Below, piece after piece: positions 5,862 to 12,953 of a stretch of 13,135 bases of DNA (within the stretch, counting starts at the first letter, position 1; each line of letters opens with the position of its first letter). Below the pieces are notes generated by a model, which had not been told where the DNA came from, made no database searches, and worked only from the letters and a program-made list of their open reading frames with translations. Made by a program: the position numbers and the translations under genes. The DNA lies in the NCBI GenBank assembly GCA_002779045.1, contig PEXO01000056.1, forward strand, positions 4,188 to 17,322. The letters are read 5' to 3'. This stretch comes from Elusimicrobia bacterium CG08_land_8_20_14_0_20_59_10. GTDB lineage: Bacteria > Elusimicrobiota > Elusimicrobia > Elusimicrobiales > UBA9959.

Positions 5862-6534
5862 CATATATTCGAGCTTCATGTTCTTGAAGCTGCAGCCGGA
5901 ATTCCGCCGCCTGCTCTCGAACGAGAAGATCGCCGCCAAGCAGGAATTCGAGAACATGGTCGGCTCCGCGCAGGAAAAATTATTCCTGCGCACTTACATG
6001 GTGTCCGGCCTGCGCTCGGACGCGGATATCCTGTTCTGGCGGATGTCCGACGACCTCGGTTACCTGCAGGAGATTTGTTCGCGCACTTTCTCCGCCGGGG
6101 CCGGCAGATATTTCACCCCGTCCTTCTGCTACCTGGGCGTGCACCCGGGGCCGGCCCCTTCGGACCCCAAAAGCGGGCTGGATTTCGGCTTCCTGCCCAA
6201 GGGCCTTTTCGGCCGCCACCGCTACATGCTGCTGCACCCGGTGGTAAAGTCCCACACCTGGTACGAGCTTTCGGAGGCCGACCGCGACAAGCTGATGACC
6301 GAACGCAAACAGGTGGTCATGCGCTACCAGGACATACAGGAAAATTTCTTCATGTCCTATGGCCTGGACGAGCCCGACATGATAGTGGTCCGCGAAGCCA
6401 AGTCGCTGGAAGACCTGACAGAGGCCACGCAGGAGCTGCGCCTGCAGCGCACGAAGAACTACACCGTAGAAGACAAACCGGTCTTCCTCTGTCTGGGCCG
6501 CGACCTGCGCGAGATAATGGACGCGATAACGTAG
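5836..6534 (+). CDS. Chlorite dismutase/HemQ-like protein, heme-ligand position altered
   Basis: This 232-residue protein has the layout of the chlorite dismutase superfamily: FLRTYMVSGLRSDADILFWR (50-69) in the first ferredoxin-like half; HPVVKSHTWYELSEADRDKLM (134-154), SYGLDE (174-179) and LRLQRTKNY (201-209) in the second. These match HemQ/Cld landmarks (KSxxWYxLxxEERxxxM, GxDD, LRxxExxxY). In HemQ and Cld the proximal heme histidine sits three residues after the conserved Met of that helix; here that residue is Arg157 (LMTER). The distal Arg/Gln region reads IQEN (167-170). If the alignment is right, heme binding is absent or non-canonical, so coproheme decarboxylase or chlorite dismutase activity should not be assumed. 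The ATG at 5836 has AGGAG 7 nt upstream. No heme-biosynthesis gene is nearby. Confidence 0.75.
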   Translation: MEKTDKPADIYSSFMFLKLQPEFRRLLSNEKIAAKQEFENMVGSAQEKLFLRTYMVSGLRSDADILFWRMSDDLGYLQEICSRTFSAGAGRYFTPSFCYLGVHPGPAPSDPKSGLDFGFLPKGLFGRHRYMLLHPVVKSHTWYELSEADRDKLMTERKQVVMRYQDIQENFFMSYGLDEPDMIVVREAKSLEDLTEATQELRLQRTKNYTVEDKPVFLCLGRDLREIMDAIT

Positions 6535-6568
6535 ACGTTTATTTTAAAGTACCGAATAGGGAGCTTGC

Positions 6569-7777
6569 ATGAAAACCATAGGCATAATAATGGCGGGCGG
6601 CAAGGGAGAGCGCCTGTACCCGCTGACGAAGGAACGCTCCAAGCCGGCGGTCCCGTTCGGCGGCAAATACCGCATCATAGACTTCGTGCTGTCCAACTTC
6701 ATCAACTCCGGCATCTACTCCAACTATGTGCTGGTGCAGTACATGTCGCAGTCGCTGATAGAGTACCTGCGCTCAACGTGGAACCTGGGCGGCATAACCA
6801 AGGAGCACTTTATCACCATAGTGCCGCCGCAGATGCGCCTGGGCGAGATGTGGTACCGCGGCACCGCCGACGCCGTGAAGCAGAATCTTAACCTGATAAA
6901 CGACTACAAGCCCGACCTGGTGGCCGTTTTCGGCGCCGACCATATCTACCGCATGGACATACGCCAGATGATAGATTTCCACGTGGCCAGCAAAGCCGAT
7001 GTGACGATCTCGGCCCTGACGGTGCCTATCAAGCAGGCCTCCCGCTTCGGCACCCTGGTGGTGGACGCCAGGAACCGCATAACCGGCTTCGAGGAAAAAC
7101 CCAGGAACCCCAAGCCCATACCCGGCAACCCGAACGCCGTGCTGGCCTCGATGGGCAACTATATCTTCAGCTATGACGCGCTGGTAAAGATACTGCATGA
7201 AGAATCGGGCGAGGCCGCCGCGCTGGACTTCGGCAAGACCATACTCCCCAACATCAACAAGCGCTACCGGGTTATGGCCTATAATTTCGCGGAGCAGAAG
7301 CTGCCCGGGACGAAGCCCTACGAGGAAAAGAACTACTGGCGCGACGTGGGAACGCTGGAAGCCTTCTGGCAGACGCATATGGACCTGTTGGGGGCCAAGC
7401 CCAGGATGGACCTGAATAACAAGCTCTGGCCTATACAGGACTCCAAGCATAATGCGGCCCCGTCAAAGATCATAGAATCCAACCTGCAGGACTGCATGCT
7501 GTCCGACGGCTGCTCCATAATGCAGTCGTCGCTGAAACGCTGCATCCTTTCCAACGACGTGATAGTGCATGAGAAGTGCCAGCTCGAGGACTGCATAATA
7601 ATGGACGCCTGCGAGATCAAGGCCGGCTCCCGCCTGAAAAAGGTGATAATGGACCGCTACAACACCCTGGAGGCAAAGACCACCATAGGCTACAACTCCG
7701 ACCAGGACGCGCAGCACTATTACATAGACCCGGACGGCATCGTGGTGATACCGCGCGGCATCTCCAAGTGGCAGTAA
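6569..7777 (+). CDS. glgC: Glucose-1-phosphate adenylyltransferase (ADP-glucose pyrophosphorylase)
   Basis: This 402-residue enzyme makes ADP-glucose from ATP and glucose-1-phosphate, the committed step of bacterial glycogen synthesis. The nucleotidyltransferase domain begins with MAGGKGERLYPLT (8-20) and RSKPAVPFGGKYRIIDF (23-39). Further family segments are WYRGTADAVKQN, FGADHIYRMD, the sugar-phosphate-binding region FEEKP, and YWRDVGTLEAFW. From about residue 300 a left-handed beta-helix of hexapeptide repeats follows (IIESNLQDCMLSDGCSI onward), typical of the allosteric C-terminal domain, ending GIVVIPRGISKWQ. The ATG at 6569 has GGGAG 6 nt upstream and lies 34 nt after the preceding gene. 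No other glycogen gene is in the window. The stop overlaps ybeY by 10 nt. Confidence 0.96.
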   Translation: MKTIGIIMAGGKGERLYPLTKERSKPAVPFGGKYRIIDFVLSNFINSGIYSNYVLVQYMSQSLIEYLRSTWNLGGITKEHFITIVPPQMRLGEMWYRGTADAVKQNLNLINDYKPDLVAVFGADHIYRMDIRQMIDFHVASKADVTISALTVPIKQASRFGTLVVDARNRITGFEEKPRNPKPIPGNPNAVLASMGNYIFSYDALVKILHEESGEAAALDFGKTILPNINKRYRVMAYNFAEQKLPGTKPYEEKNYWRDVGTLEAFWQTHMDLLGAKPRMDLNNKLWPIQDSKHNAAPSKIIESNLQDCMLSDGCSIMQSSLKRCILSNDVIVHEKCQLEDCIIMDACEIKAGSRLKKVIMDRYNTLEAKTTIGYNSDQDAQHYYIDPDGIVVIPRGISKWQ

Positions 7778-8199
7778 ACGTATTTTTTCAAGCGAAACCG
7801 CCCATAGCTGCGGCGCGGTGCGGCGGTCTTTTGGCCAGGGCCGCCGCGGCCGCCCTCGGCCCGGCCTTCGCGCGCGGGACGGTCAACGTGATCTGCGCCG
7901 GCGACGCCGCCATAAAAGAACTGAACCGCAGGTTCTTGAAAAAAACCCGCACCACCGACGTGATCGCTTTCAACTACCCCCCCGCGCCCGCCCCGGGAAC
8001 GGTGCTGGGCGAGATCTACCTCTGTCTTCCGCAGGCCCGCCGCCAGGCCAGGGCCCTGGGACATTCGCTGATCACGGAACTCCTCATCCTGGCCGTGCAC
8101 GGCGCGCTCCACCTGTCGGGAATGGACGACGACACCCCGGCCCGGCGCTTAAAGATGAACCGGAGAACCGCGCGGCTCCTGAAAGACCTGCGGTCCTGA
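7768..8199 (+). CDS. ybeY: Endoribonuclease YbeY (rRNA maturation factor), variant metal site
   Basis: From the GTG at 7768 this gives 143 residues beginning VAVNVFFQAKPP, the usual N-terminus of the family; the open frame extends further upstream only inside glgC. YbeY is a metal-dependent RNase involved in 16S rRNA 3'-end maturation and ribosome quality control. Visible segments are KELNRRFLKKTRTTDVIAF (50-68), GEIYLCLPQARRQA, GHS...EL (99-105) and HGALHLSGMDDDT (111-123). The zinc site in E. coli is three His (HxxxHxxxxxH). Here it is His111, His115 and Asp121. The conserved Arg after the Tyr/Phe of the NxxYR segment is Leu57. Both changes resemble, from memory, Bacteroidetes-type YbeY. 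The gene overlaps glgC by 10 nt, indicating co-translation. The ribosome binding site is weak. Confidence 0.85.
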   Translation: MAVNVFFQAKPPIAAARCGGLLARAAAAALGPAFARGTVNVICAGDAAIKELNRRFLKKTRTTDVIAFNYPPAPAPGTVLGEIYLCLPQARRQARALGHSLITELLILAVHGALHLSGMDDDTPARRLKMNRRTARLLKDLRS

Positions 8200-8445
8200 G
8201 CCGTTTCCCCGCCGCAGGCATCGCCGCGGGCTCCGCGGCCTCTCCTCCCCAGCGATATCCATATAGACGCACATCATGCGCCGGCGGCATTTTTGCTAAA
8301 CTATGTTTGTGCCGTATCAGGCGCTATGCGTAGCAGACGGCCTAAACTATGTTTGTGCCGTATCAGGCGCTATGCGTAGCAGACGGCCTGGAATAATTAT
8401 CCGCGGGCGCCGTTGGGGCGCGGCGCGTTTACCGGAGGCTCCGAA
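8200..8445. other. Intergenic region upstream of leuS carrying tandem repeats
   Basis: This 246-bp gap separates ybeY from leuS. Its first hundred bases show no recognisable element. The middle holds a perfect 46-bp tandem duplication (8296-8387) of the dispersed core-plus-hairpin repeat. The last part holds an AT-rich patch (GAATAATTAT, 8391-8400) and the leuS ribosome binding site. TGCTAAACT at 8294-8302 looks like an extended -10 but lacks a convincing -35. No T-box or other amino-acid-responsive leader was recognised. Confidence 0.55.
8296..8387 (+). repeat. Perfect 46-bp tandem duplication, dispersed-repeat family
   Basis: Unit 1 spans 8296-8341 and unit 2 spans 8342-8387. They are identical over 46 bases, with two further matching bases after unit 2. 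Each begins CTAAACTATGTTTGTGCCG and contains the TGCCGTATCA core (8310-8319 and 8356-8365), one G, then GCGCTATGCGT (8321-8331 and 8367-8377), which folds as a 4-bp stem with a G-U closing pair around TAT, or alternatively as GCTA-TGCG-TAGC. GCCGT near the start also pairs with ACGGC at the end. The same core and hairpin design occurs on the minus strand at 286-344. Confidence 0.85.
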
Positions 8446-10962
8446 GTGAAACCAGATGAAGAGATCTTTTCTTTCAGGCAGATAGACGCCAGGCAGCAGG
8501 AAGCCTGGCGCAGGCGCGGTCTTTTCCGGACCGCCCCCCTGCCCGTAAAACCAAAATTCTACTGTCTGGACATGTTCCCCTACCCGTCGGGCGACGGCCT
8601 TCACGTGGGTCACCCGGAGGGCTACACCGCCACCGATATCATCTGCCGCTACAAGCGCATGAAAGGCTTCGAAGTGCTGCACCCCATGGGCTGGGACGCC
8701 TTCGGCCTGCCCGCCGAGAACTACGCCATCTCCACCGGAGTGCACCCGCGCATCACCACTAAAAAGAACTGCTCCACTTTCAAGCGCCAGATAGACTCGC
8801 TCGGCTTCAGTTACGACTGGGACCGCGAGATCTACACGACAGACCCGGCCTATTACCGCTGGACCCAGTGGATCTTCCTGCAGCTGTTTAAAAAAGGACT
8901 AGCCTACGAAGCAACCAGCCCGATAAACTGGTGTCCTAAATGCAAGACCGGCCTGGCCAACGAGGAGGTCTTCCAGGGCAAGTGCGACCGCTGCGAGACC
9001 CCGATAGAGAAAAAGAACCTCAGGCAGTGGATGCTCAGGATCACCGCCTACGGCGACCGCCTGCTGGCCGGCCTGGAAGGCGCCGATTGGCCGCATTCCA
9101 CGATGCTGATGCAGAAGAACTGGATAGGCCGCTCCGAGGGAGCGGAAGTGGACTTTAAACTGCCCGGCGGCGACAAACTAACCGTTTTCACCACCCGCCC
9201 CGACACCCTTTACGGCGCCACCTATATGGTTATCGCCCCCGAACATCCGCTGACGGCAAAACTCGCCACCCCGGAGCAAAAAGCCGCCGTGGCCGACTAT
9301 GTGGCTGCCGCAGGCAACAAATCCGACCTGGAGCGCACCGAGCTGGCCAAAGATAAGACCGGCGTGTTCACCGGCTCCTACGCCATTAACCCGGTCAACG
9401 CAGAGAAGCTGCCCATCTGGACGGCCGACTATGTGCTGACCACTTATGGCACCGGCGCTATTATGGCCGTACCCGCCCACGACGACCGCGACCACGAGTT
9501 CGCCGTCAAGTTCGGGCTGAAGATCATTGAAGTGCTGAAAGCCCCCTCCGACTGGAAGGGCGAAGGCGCTTTTTGCGGCGACGGGGTCTCCATAAACTCC
9601 GGCATCATAGACGGCCTCCCCACGCCCGAAGCGAAGAAGAAAATGACCGCTTGGCTGGAAGAGAAGAGCATAGGCCGCGCCAAGGTGAATTTCAAGCTGC
9701 GCGATTGGGTTTTCTCCCGTCAGCATTACTGGGGAGAACCGATACCCCTGGTACATTGCCCGAAGTGCGGGATCGTGCCGATACCGGAAAGCGAATTGCC
9801 GTTGCTCCTGCCTGAAGTTGAGAAGTACCAGCCCGCCGGCACCGGGGAATCCCCCCTGGCCGCGATAGATTCCTGGGTAAATACCAAGTGCCCCGTCTGC
9901 GGCGGCGCGGCCAAACGCGAAACCAATACCATGCCGCAATGGGCCGGCTCCTGCTGGTACTACCTGCGCTACCTGGACCCCAGGAACCCTTCCGCTTTCG
10001 CGGACAAGGAACTGGAGAAAGCCTGGATGCCGGTGGACCTCTACATCGGCGGCACCGAGCACGCCGTGCTGCATTTGCTCTATGCCCGCTTCTGGCATAA
10101 GGTCCTCTTCGACCTGGGCCTGGTCTCCACCTCCGAACCCTTCAAGAAGCTTGTCCACCAGGGCATGATACTTTCTTACGCTTACCGCGACTCCAGGGGA
10201 GTCTACCGCGGCTACAAGGAGCTGGAGATAGCCGAGGACGGGACCGCGAAGACCGCCGACGGGGAAACCATAAAGCCGGTGGTCGAGAAGATGTCAAAAT
10301 CCAAGAAGAACGTTATAAACCCCGACGAAATCTGCGAACGCTACGGGGCCGACGCCTTCCGGCTGTACGAAATGTTCATGGGCCCGCTGGAAGATGCCAA
10401 GCCGTGGAACATGCGCGGGATAGAAGGCGTATACCGCTTCCTCAAGCGCGTCTGGGCCTGGGGCCTGGAGCGCCGGGGCTCGCTTACCGGCGCCGAAGTC
10501 TCCGGCCCGGACCTGATACTGCGCCACCAGACCATAGAGAAGGTAGGCGCCGACATAGAGGCGCTCAAGTTCAATACGGCCATCTCCGCGCTGATGATCT
10601 ACCTCAACCGTCTGACCGGGCAGGAAACGACCGCCCGCGCCGACTTTGAAACTTTCCTTGCGCTGCTGCACCCTTTTGCCCCGCATATAACCGACGAGCT
10701 TTGGGAAAGGGCCGGCGGCGGCGGCAGCCTGATGGAGACCGCCTGGCCCTTAGCGGACAGGGCCGTGATAGCCTCCCGCGACATAGAGATCCCGGTACAG
10801 GTGAACGGCAAGCTGAAAGAGCGCCTCACCGTAAAAGAAACCGCCTCTAAAGATGAGCTCAGGAGCCTGGCGCTGGAAAAAGCCGCGCGGCACTTCTCCG
10901 GAAAAACACTAGTAAAGGTCATAGTCGTGCCGGGCCGGCTGGTAAGCATTGTGGTAAAATAA
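8446..10962 (+). CDS. leuS: Leucyl-tRNA synthetase
   Basis: This 838-residue class I synthetase attaches leucine to tRNA-Leu. The HIGH-type motif is PYPSGDGLHVGH (45-56) and the KMSKS loop is at 615-619 (VEKMSKSKKNVI). Zinc-ribbon-like cysteine pairs appear as CPKC...CDRC early in the protein and CPKCG...CPVCGG near the middle. The CP1 editing domain shows FTTRPDTLYGATY and a GTGAIMAVPAHDDRDHEFA stretch, and DWVFSRQHYWGEPIP is typical of LeuS. Length is normal for bacterial LeuS (about 800-870). I chose GTG at 8446 because GGAGG (8434-8438) lies 7 nt upstream. The in-frame TTG at 8413 has no such site. It leads a leuS-lptE-holA run, an order also found in E. coli. Confidence 0.97.
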   Translation: MKPDEEIFSFRQIDARQQEAWRRRGLFRTAPLPVKPKFYCLDMFPYPSGDGLHVGHPEGYTATDIICRYKRMKGFEVLHPMGWDAFGLPAENYAISTGVHPRITTKKNCSTFKRQIDSLGFSYDWDREIYTTDPAYYRWTQWIFLQLFKKGLAYEATSPINWCPKCKTGLANEEVFQGKCDRCETPIEKKNLRQWMLRITAYGDRLLAGLEGADWPHSTMLMQKNWIGRSEGAEVDFKLPGGDKLTVFTTRPDTLYGATYMVIAPEHPLTAKLATPEQKAAVADYVAAAGNKSDLERTELAKDKTGVFTGSYAINPVNAEKLPIWTADYVLTTYGTGAIMAVPAHDDRDHEFAVKFGLKIIEVLKAPSDWKGEGAFCGDGVSINSGIIDGLPTPEAKKKMTAWLEEKSIGRAKVNFKLRDWVFSRQHYWGEPIPLVHCPKCGIVPIPESELPLLLPEVEKYQPAGTGESPLAAIDSWVNTKCPVCGGAAKRETNTMPQWAGSCWYYLRYLDPRNPSAFADKELEKAWMPVDLYIGGTEHAVLHLLYARFWHKVLFDLGLVSTSEPFKKLVHQGMILSYAYRDSRGVYRGYKELEIAEDGTAKTADGETIKPVVEKMSKSKKNVINPDEICERYGADAFRLYEMFMGPLEDAKPWNMRGIEGVYRFLKRVWAWGLERRGSLTGAEVSGPDLILRHQTIEKVGADIEALKFNTAISALMIYLNRLTGQETTARADFETFLALLHPFAPHITDELWERAGGGGSLMETAWPLADRAVIASRDIEIPVQVNGKLKERLTVKETASKDELRSLALEKAARHFSGKTLVKVIVVPGRLVSIVVK

Positions 10963-10985
10963 GGGGACATGGGGAGGAAGTTCTT

Positions 10986-11558
10986 ATGAAAAAGCTGTTA
11001 CTCCTGGCTGCCGCGGCCTGCCTTTCCGGCTGCGCCGGCGGCGGTGATATTATCTACAAGCCGGCGGAGCAGAAGATGCCCGCGCATATAAAGCTGATAG
11101 CGGTGCGACCTTTCGCCAACAAGACCCAGCAGTTCGGCCTGGAAGAGAAGCTCACGCTCAAGATCGTGGAGGAGTTCCTGAAGAACGGCGAATACAGCAT
11201 CGTCCCGGAAAGCTCGGCACAGGGCATAATAGTGGGTGAAGTAACCACCTATATACTGACTCCGATACAGTACGATGTGAACATGGTGCCGACGGTCTAT
11301 AAACTGAACATACTCGCGGCCGTGCGCCTGCTGGACAAGGAACAGAACCGCTATGTCTGGGAAGAGCCGGCCCTGCAGGTGACCAAGATGTATTCCGCGG
11401 CCAACCTGCCCGGTGGACTTAACGAGGAGCAGGCCCGGGAATACCTCTGGGAAATACTTGCCAAGGACGTAGTGCTCCGCACGGTATCCGGCTTCGGCTC
11501 GGTTTCCAGCACTTCCTCAAAAAGAAGGCCGGCGCCTCCGCCGCCGGCCGCCCCCTGA
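10986..11558 (+). CDS. lptE: LPS-assembly lipoprotein LptE
   Basis: This 190-residue lipoprotein is predicted to be anchored in the outer membrane, where LptE plugs the LptD barrel and helps insert lipopolysaccharide. The N-terminus MKKLLLLAAAACLSGC is a lipoprotein signal with the lipobox LSGC, acylated Cys16. The body matches the LptE pattern: IKLIAVRPFANKT, GLEEKLTLKIVEEFLKNGEY, a central IIVGEVTTYILTPIQYD, then YKLNILAAVRLLDKE. The C-terminus ends with a proline-rich low-complexity tail (RRPAPPPPAAP). The ATG at 10986 follows GGGGAGG at a spacing of about 9 nt. It starts 23 nt after leuS and ends 3 nt before holA. Position between leuS and holA strongly supports the call, since sequence alone is only moderately conserved. 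Confidence 0.85.
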   Translation: MKKLLLLAAAACLSGCAGGGDIIYKPAEQKMPAHIKLIAVRPFANKTQQFGLEEKLTLKIVEEFLKNGEYSIVPESSAQGIIVGEVTTYILTPIQYDVNMVPTVYKLNILAAVRLLDKEQNRYVWEEPALQVTKMYSAANLPGGLNEEQAREYLWEILAKDVVLRTVSGFGSVSSTSSKRRPAPPPPAAP

Positions 11559-11561
11559 CGC

Positions 11562-12563
11562 ATGCAGACCCTCACTCCCAAAGCGCTGGCGGAAGAATGG
11601 GCCAAGGGCAAAACCCGCCCGGTGTATTACCTCTGCGGCGGGGAAACTGCGCTCAAAGAAACGGCGCTCAAGCGCCTCACCGGCCTGTTCAAGCCGGAAG
11701 CCTTCAATTATTCCGTGCGCGACGCCGGGACCTCGGACATAGCTGAAGCCCTGGACGAGGCGCGGACGTCGCCGATGCTGGCGGAAACGCGCTTCGTAGT
11801 GATAAAGCGGACGGAGAAACTTAAAAAGGACCCGCTAAAAAAACTGCTGGCCTATATTACCGCACCGTGCCCCAGCGCCTGCCTGCTGGTGCTTGCGGAT
11901 TGGCCGCGCACAAAGACGGACCCGCTGCCGGAGGCGCTCACCTCTGAATGCGCGCTTGTTGATTTTTCGCCCATGACCCCGCTCCAGGCCGTGGGACATC
12001 TGAACTCGAAGCTGCTGGCCGGCGGCGTAAAGACCGACAGCGAAGCGCTGGAACTCCTGGTGGAGCTGCTCGGCACCGGCTCCACCACGCTCGACGGCGA
12101 AGCTGAAAAGATCCTGCTGTACATGCACGGGCAGAACCGTGTTTTTACCCCGCAGGACGTCCTGGCCCTCACCGGGTCCGCCCGCAGCACGGCCCCGTTC
12201 GAGCTTTCAAAAGCCGTGTGTGAACACCGCCCCGGAGCGGCCGCCGAAGCGGCCAAGACCATGCTGGCAGGCTCGGAAGAGCCGCTGGCGCTGCTGGTGC
12301 AGACCTCCCGCGCCCTGGAACAGATGCTGAAGGCAAAACGTCTTTCGGCCTCGGGGGAAGGCGCGGCCGCCTGCTACCAGGCCGGGATCTCGCCGGGGCT
12401 GTATTTCCACCTGCTAAAAGATTCCGCGGCCTATACAGAAGAGAAACTGCTGCGCGGCCTGCGCCGCTGCCTTGAAGCGGAAGAGCTGCTCAAATCCTCT
12501 TCCAAGCGCGACCCCGGCCTGGTGGTACGCCAGTTGCTCTACGAGATAACCGGGACAAAATAA
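11562..12563 (+). CDS. holA: DNA polymerase III delta subunit
   Basis: This 333-residue protein is the clamp-loader delta subunit, which opens the beta clamp for loading on DNA. The N-terminal P-loop-like but degenerate region contains RPVYYLCGGETALKETALKR (19-38), followed by DEARTSPMLAETRFVVIKRT (64-83), where family members read L.T.PFF...RLV.V. Later are TPLQAVGHLNSKLL, the LGTGSTTLDGEAEKILLY helix (DLxxLxxELxKLxLY-like), and a C-terminal collar with LLVQTSRALEQMLKAKRL and LLKSSSKRDPGLVVRQLLYEI. Length is typical (about 330-345). The ATG at 11562 lies 3 nt after lptE, so the two are co-translated. It is convergent with rpsT. Confidence 0.9.
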   Translation: MQTLTPKALAEEWAKGKTRPVYYLCGGETALKETALKRLTGLFKPEAFNYSVRDAGTSDIAEALDEARTSPMLAETRFVVIKRTEKLKKDPLKKLLAYITAPCPSACLLVLADWPRTKTDPLPEALTSECALVDFSPMTPLQAVGHLNSKLLAGGVKTDSEALELLVELLGTGSTTLDGEAEKILLYMHGQNRVFTPQDVLALTGSARSTAPFELSKAVCEHRPGAAAEAAKTMLAGSEEPLALLVQTSRALEQMLKAKRLSASGEGAAACYQAGISPGLYFHLLKDSAAYTEEKLLRGLRRCLEAEELLKSSSKRDPGLVVRQLLYEITGTK

Positions 12564-12592
12564 AAGCAAAACCCCGGCCGAACCGGCCGGGG
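12561..12592 (-). terminator. Intrinsic terminator of rpsT
   Basis: A 9-bp GC-rich stem, CCCCGGCCG (12572-12580) paired with CGGCCGGGG (12584-12592) around an AAC loop, is followed on the minus strand by TTTTGCTTTTA (12571-12561). That is a classic rho-independent terminator for rpsT, whose stop is 26 nt upstream on that strand. On the plus strand no T-run follows the hairpin, so it is probably not an efficient terminator for holA. The T-tract overlaps the holA stop codon region. Confidence 0.85.
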
Positions 12593-12617
12593 CCGCTATT
12601 CTCGCGGAAAAAGGGAC

Positions 12618-12914
12618 TTACTTTACGGAAGGGTTCTGCACTGCGGACTTTAGCTGGGAGGTCAGCCGGGCTTTTTTCCTGGCGGCCGCTTTCCAATGCA
12701 TGGTGCCGCTCTTGGCGGCTTTGTCCAGCAGGGAATAGGTCTTCGGCAGCATTTTCTGCGCGTTTTCCGTATCCTTCTTGGTCAGGAGAGTGTTGAATTC
12801 CTTCATGGTATCGTGGATCCTGGCTTTTATGCCCCGGTTCTTCGAGGCTAGTTTTTCAGATTTGCGCCACGCCTTGATAGCGCTGGTATGCCGTCCGGTC
12901 TTGAGTTTTGCCAT
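12618..12914 (-). CDS. rpsT: 30S ribosomal protein S20
   Basis: This 98-residue basic protein binds 16S rRNA during early 30S assembly. The S20 hallmark regions are RHTSAIKAWRKSEKLASKNRG (8-28 approximately), IKARIHDTMKEF and the C-terminal GTMHWKAAARKKARLTSQL, which matches the family's G.IHKNAAARKKSRL block. The last residues (KSAVQNPSVK) extend slightly beyond the usual 86-90-residue length. The ATG at 12914 has no evident Shine-Dalgarno in the short gap to murJ; TTGCTT (12953-12948) with TAAACT (12929-12924) is a possible minus-strand promoter that would give a nearly leaderless message. It is followed by an intrinsic terminator. Confidence 0.95.
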   Translation of the reverse strand: MAKLKTGRHTSAIKAWRKSEKLASKNRGIKARIHDTMKEFNTLLTKKDTENAQKMLPKTYSLLDKAAKSGTMHWKAAARKKARLTSQLKSAVQNPSVK

Positions 12915-12953
12915 AGTGGGCTTAGTTTATCATTTCCATGAGCGATAAAGCAA
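12901..12953. promoter_or_regulatory. Possible overlapping divergent promoters of rpsT and murJ
   Basis: Minus strand: TTGCTT (12953-12948), 18-bp spacer, TAAACT (12929-12924). Plus strand: TTGAGT (12901-12906), 16-bp spacer, TAGTTT (12923-12928). The two -10 candidates overlap almost completely on opposite strands, and each would place transcription initiation within a few bases of the start codon. The hexamers are imperfect, so this is only a candidate. Confidence 0.3.

Noticed and set aside
4875..5993. Minus-strand open frame of 372 codons antisense to the adaptor-like gene
   Set aside because: High-GC shadow frame: composition is Arg/Ala/Gly/His-rich with no recognisable motif, while the plus strand has a signal peptide, domain patterns and coupled neighbours.
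8296..8387. CRISPR-like array
   Set aside because: The two units are directly adjacent with no unique spacers and there are no cas genes.
8413..8445. TTG at 8413 as the leuS start
   Set aside because: GGAGG at 8434-8438 is correctly placed for GTG at 8446, and the extra residues do not look like LeuS.
8200..8445. T-box leader regulating leuS
   Set aside because: No recognisable T-box sequence, specifier loop or antiterminator/terminator pair; the hairpins seen belong to the dispersed repeat found elsewhere.
9178..10158. Minus-strand open frame of 326 codons antisense to leuS
   Set aside because: It lies entirely inside the catalytic and editing regions of a clear leucyl-tRNA synthetase and has no family motif or start signal.
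12572..12592. Bidirectional terminator for holA and rpsT
   Set aside because: Only the minus strand has a T-tract after the stem; the plus strand continues with CCGCTATTC.
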